Shown here piece by piece: positions 63,164-64,000 of a DNA stretch of 64,000 nt. Source of the DNA: an uncultured Clostridia bacterium. Its GTDB lineage: Bacteria > Bacillota > Clostridia > Oscillospirales > Ruminococcaceae. The stretch spans positions 28,567 to 92,566 of the forward strand of contig CALXGR010000003.1 of NCBI GenBank assembly GCA_944387885.1. Direction: 5' to 3'. The notes below the pieces were generated by a model. It saw nothing but the letters and a program-made list of their open reading frames with translations. It was not told where the DNA came from and did not search any database. How positions within the stretch are numbered: position 1 is the stretch's first letter; every line of letters begins with the position of its first letter. The translations under genes and the position numbers were made by a program.

Positions 63164-63808
63164 ATGGACACATTGCGTTATCAGCTGGCGGAGGAATGCG
63201 CCCGCCAGCAGCTGGAGGGGAAGGCTCCCAGCGCCGCCACCCTCCGGCTCCTTCGCCGGGTGGCCAACTCAGAGCTGTGCTGCCGTCAAAGGCTGTTTTT
63301 TTCCACCGATCTCTCCCGGGCTCTTCCCTCAATTTCCCGGGCTCTGGAGGAATCCCTCCTCCGCCGTCCCGGCTGGCTGACCCTGGAATCCGCCTCCGGC
63401 TCCGCTCCGGTGGGGCTGGGGCCTTATCCTTCCGCCGCACTTCTTTTCAATGGAGTCTGGTTTTTTCTCCAGACCCATTCCCCGGCCCTGAAGCTCAGTC
63501 TTTTCCCCCGGGGGGAGGGTTTTCTCCTCCGGATGTCCGGAGCGGGAGCTTTATCCCCCGTCACCATCTCCCCCGGTTCGGACGCTGCCCTCACTCTGGG
63601 GACCCTGACCCATCTCACCGCTCTGGCCGGAGGGCGTTTTTTCACAGCCGCAGGCAGCCAGTCCCTTTCCCTGGCCTTTTTTCTCCCTGCCTGTTCCGGG
63701 AAGGACCCGGGGTTCTATCTGCCCACCCAGCTGGTGGCAGACCGGTTCGGGCCCCTTCACCTTTTCCTGGCCGGGTACACGGTCCCTCCTGACTGGGAGG
63801 AAAAATAA
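63164..63808 (+). CDS. Hypothetical protein
   Basis: 214 residues. AAGGAGG precedes the ATG at 63164. No signal peptide; helical N-terminus (about 1-60) with a Cys-Cys pair (ELCCRQ), then a mixed hydrophobic/beta part rich in Ser, Gly and Leu. No family recognised. It lies between the divergent gap gene and a tRNA pair, and has its own terminator. Confidence 0.65.
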   Translation: MDTLRYQLAEECARQQLEGKAPSAATLRLLRRVANSELCCRQRLFFSTDLSRALPSISRALEESLLRRPGWLTLESASGSAPVGLGPYPSAALLFNGVWFFLQTHSPALKLSLFPRGEGFLLRMSGAGALSPVTISPGSDAALTLGTLTHLTALAGGRFFTAAGSQSLSLAFFLPACSGKDPGFYLPTQLVADRFGPLHLFLAGYTVPPDWEEK

Positions 63809-63840
63809 AAAAAGACGACGGAGTTTCCGTCGTCTTTTTT
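63808..63840. terminator. Terminator between the hypothetical gene and tRNA-Asn
   Basis: AAAAAAGACGACGGA paired with its complement, 4-nt loop; T-runs on both sides, so it can also end the minus-strand tRNA transcript. Confidence 0.85.
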
Positions 63841-63842
63841 AT

Positions 63843-63919
63843 TGGCTGCCCCTCTCGGACTCGAACCGAGGACCCCCTGATTAACAGTCAGATGCTCTAA
63901 CCGACTGAGCTAAGGGGCA
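63843..63919 (-). tRNA. tRNA-Asn (anticodon GTT)
   Basis: Minus-strand cloverleaf with acceptor TGCCCCT/AGGGGCA, anticodon loop in CTGACTGTTAATCAG (GTT), T-loop GGTTCGAGTCC and encoded CCA. Confidence 0.96.
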
Positions 63920-63925
63920 ATATAA

Positions 63926-64000
63926 TGGTGACCCGTGGGAGAATCGAACTCCCGTTTGCGGCGTGAGAGGCCGCCGTCTTGACCGCTTGACCAACGGGCC
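63926..64000 (-). tRNA. tRNA-Glu (anticodon CTC)
   Basis: Minus-strand cloverleaf with acceptor GGCCCGT/ACGGGTC, anticodon stem GCGGC/GCCGC around loop CTCTCAC (anticodon CTC), T-loop GTTCGATTC and encoded CCA. Its 5' end falls exactly on the window edge; 6 bp from tRNA-Asn, so the two are co-transcribed. Confidence 0.93.

Noticed and set aside
1..64000. CRISPR arrays, insertion sequences, prophage or integrase genes
   Set aside because: No regularly spaced repeats, transposase or recombinase reading frames, or terminal repeats were found; the tRNA pair at the end shows no attached integrase.

Overview
The window looks like a chromosomal segment of an anaerobic, low-oxygen-fermenting Firmicute, most likely a gut member of the Oscillospiraceae (Clostridium cluster IV; Flavonifractor/Pseudoflavonifractor-like). 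The reasons are a high-GC clostridial codon style, strong AGGAGG ribosome binding sites, a pyruvate formate-lyase, a Firmicutes-type fatty-acid cluster using FabK and a MarR regulator, Na+-coupled transporters, and a mannose-family PTS with an amino-sugar pathway. The genus is inference. No phage, IS element, CRISPR array or rRNA is visible.

Layout. 1-3.5 kb: polyamine operon speA-speE-speB (minus; speB is cut by the window edge) behind a roughly 370-nt structured leader with an intrinsic terminator. 3.7-6.7 kb: pflB-pflA. 6.9-9.4 kb: AlgI/AlgJ-type O-acetylation pair. 9.7-20.9 kb: an N-acetylgalactosamine-type catabolic locus in several units: PTS IIB-IIC-IID (minus), a divergent AraC regulator plus Gfo/Idh/MocA oxidoreductase, class II aldolase plus nagB/agaI-type isomerase, agaS-IIA-yajC (minus), and nagA-gatZ/kbaZ. 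21-25 kb: HAD phosphatase, PutP symporter, lipoprotein, PAP2 phosphatase, DUF4830-like protein. 25.3-28.6 kb: two-component system and murQ. 28.7-31 kb: exported FMN/FAD reductase and NusG-II-like partner. 31.4-37.9 kb: two membrane proteins, AIM24-like protein, GtrA, Na+:alanine symporter with a divergent LysR gene. 38-43.5 kb: an unrecognised five-gene set (ATP-grasp ligase, DmpG-like aldolase, DegT-like PLP enzyme, NodB-like hydrolase, lipoprotein). 43.7-53.5 kb: complete acpP-acc-fab operon ending in fabZ, then a MarR gene. 53.6-57.4 kb: pgk-tpiA-gpmI. 57.5-60.1 kb: CadC-like repressor, HMA chaperone, P1B ATPase. 60.3-61.7 kb: AT-richer pair (duplicated-domain lipoprotein, XRE regulator). 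61.7-64 kb: gap, a hypothetical gene, tRNA-Asn, tRNA-Glu.

How the genes work together. Imported GalNAc-6-P would be deacetylated by NagA, deaminated/isomerised by AgaS (or the NagB-like enzyme) to tagatose-6-P and, after a kinase not present here, split by the GatY/GatZ-like aldolase into triose phosphates. These feed the gap/pgk/tpi/gpmI genes of lower glycolysis, PFL, and acetyl-CoA to malonyl-CoA to fatty acids.

Most notable: fabZ carries an in-frame TAG at codon 107 although the remaining 34 codons are intact; the speA leader looks like an unclassified attenuating RNA; the 38-43.5 kb cluster combines an aldolase with an altered catalytic position, an aminotransferase-like enzyme and an ATP-grasp ligase and may make an undescribed surface or peptide modification; and several promoters carry clear palindromic operators.
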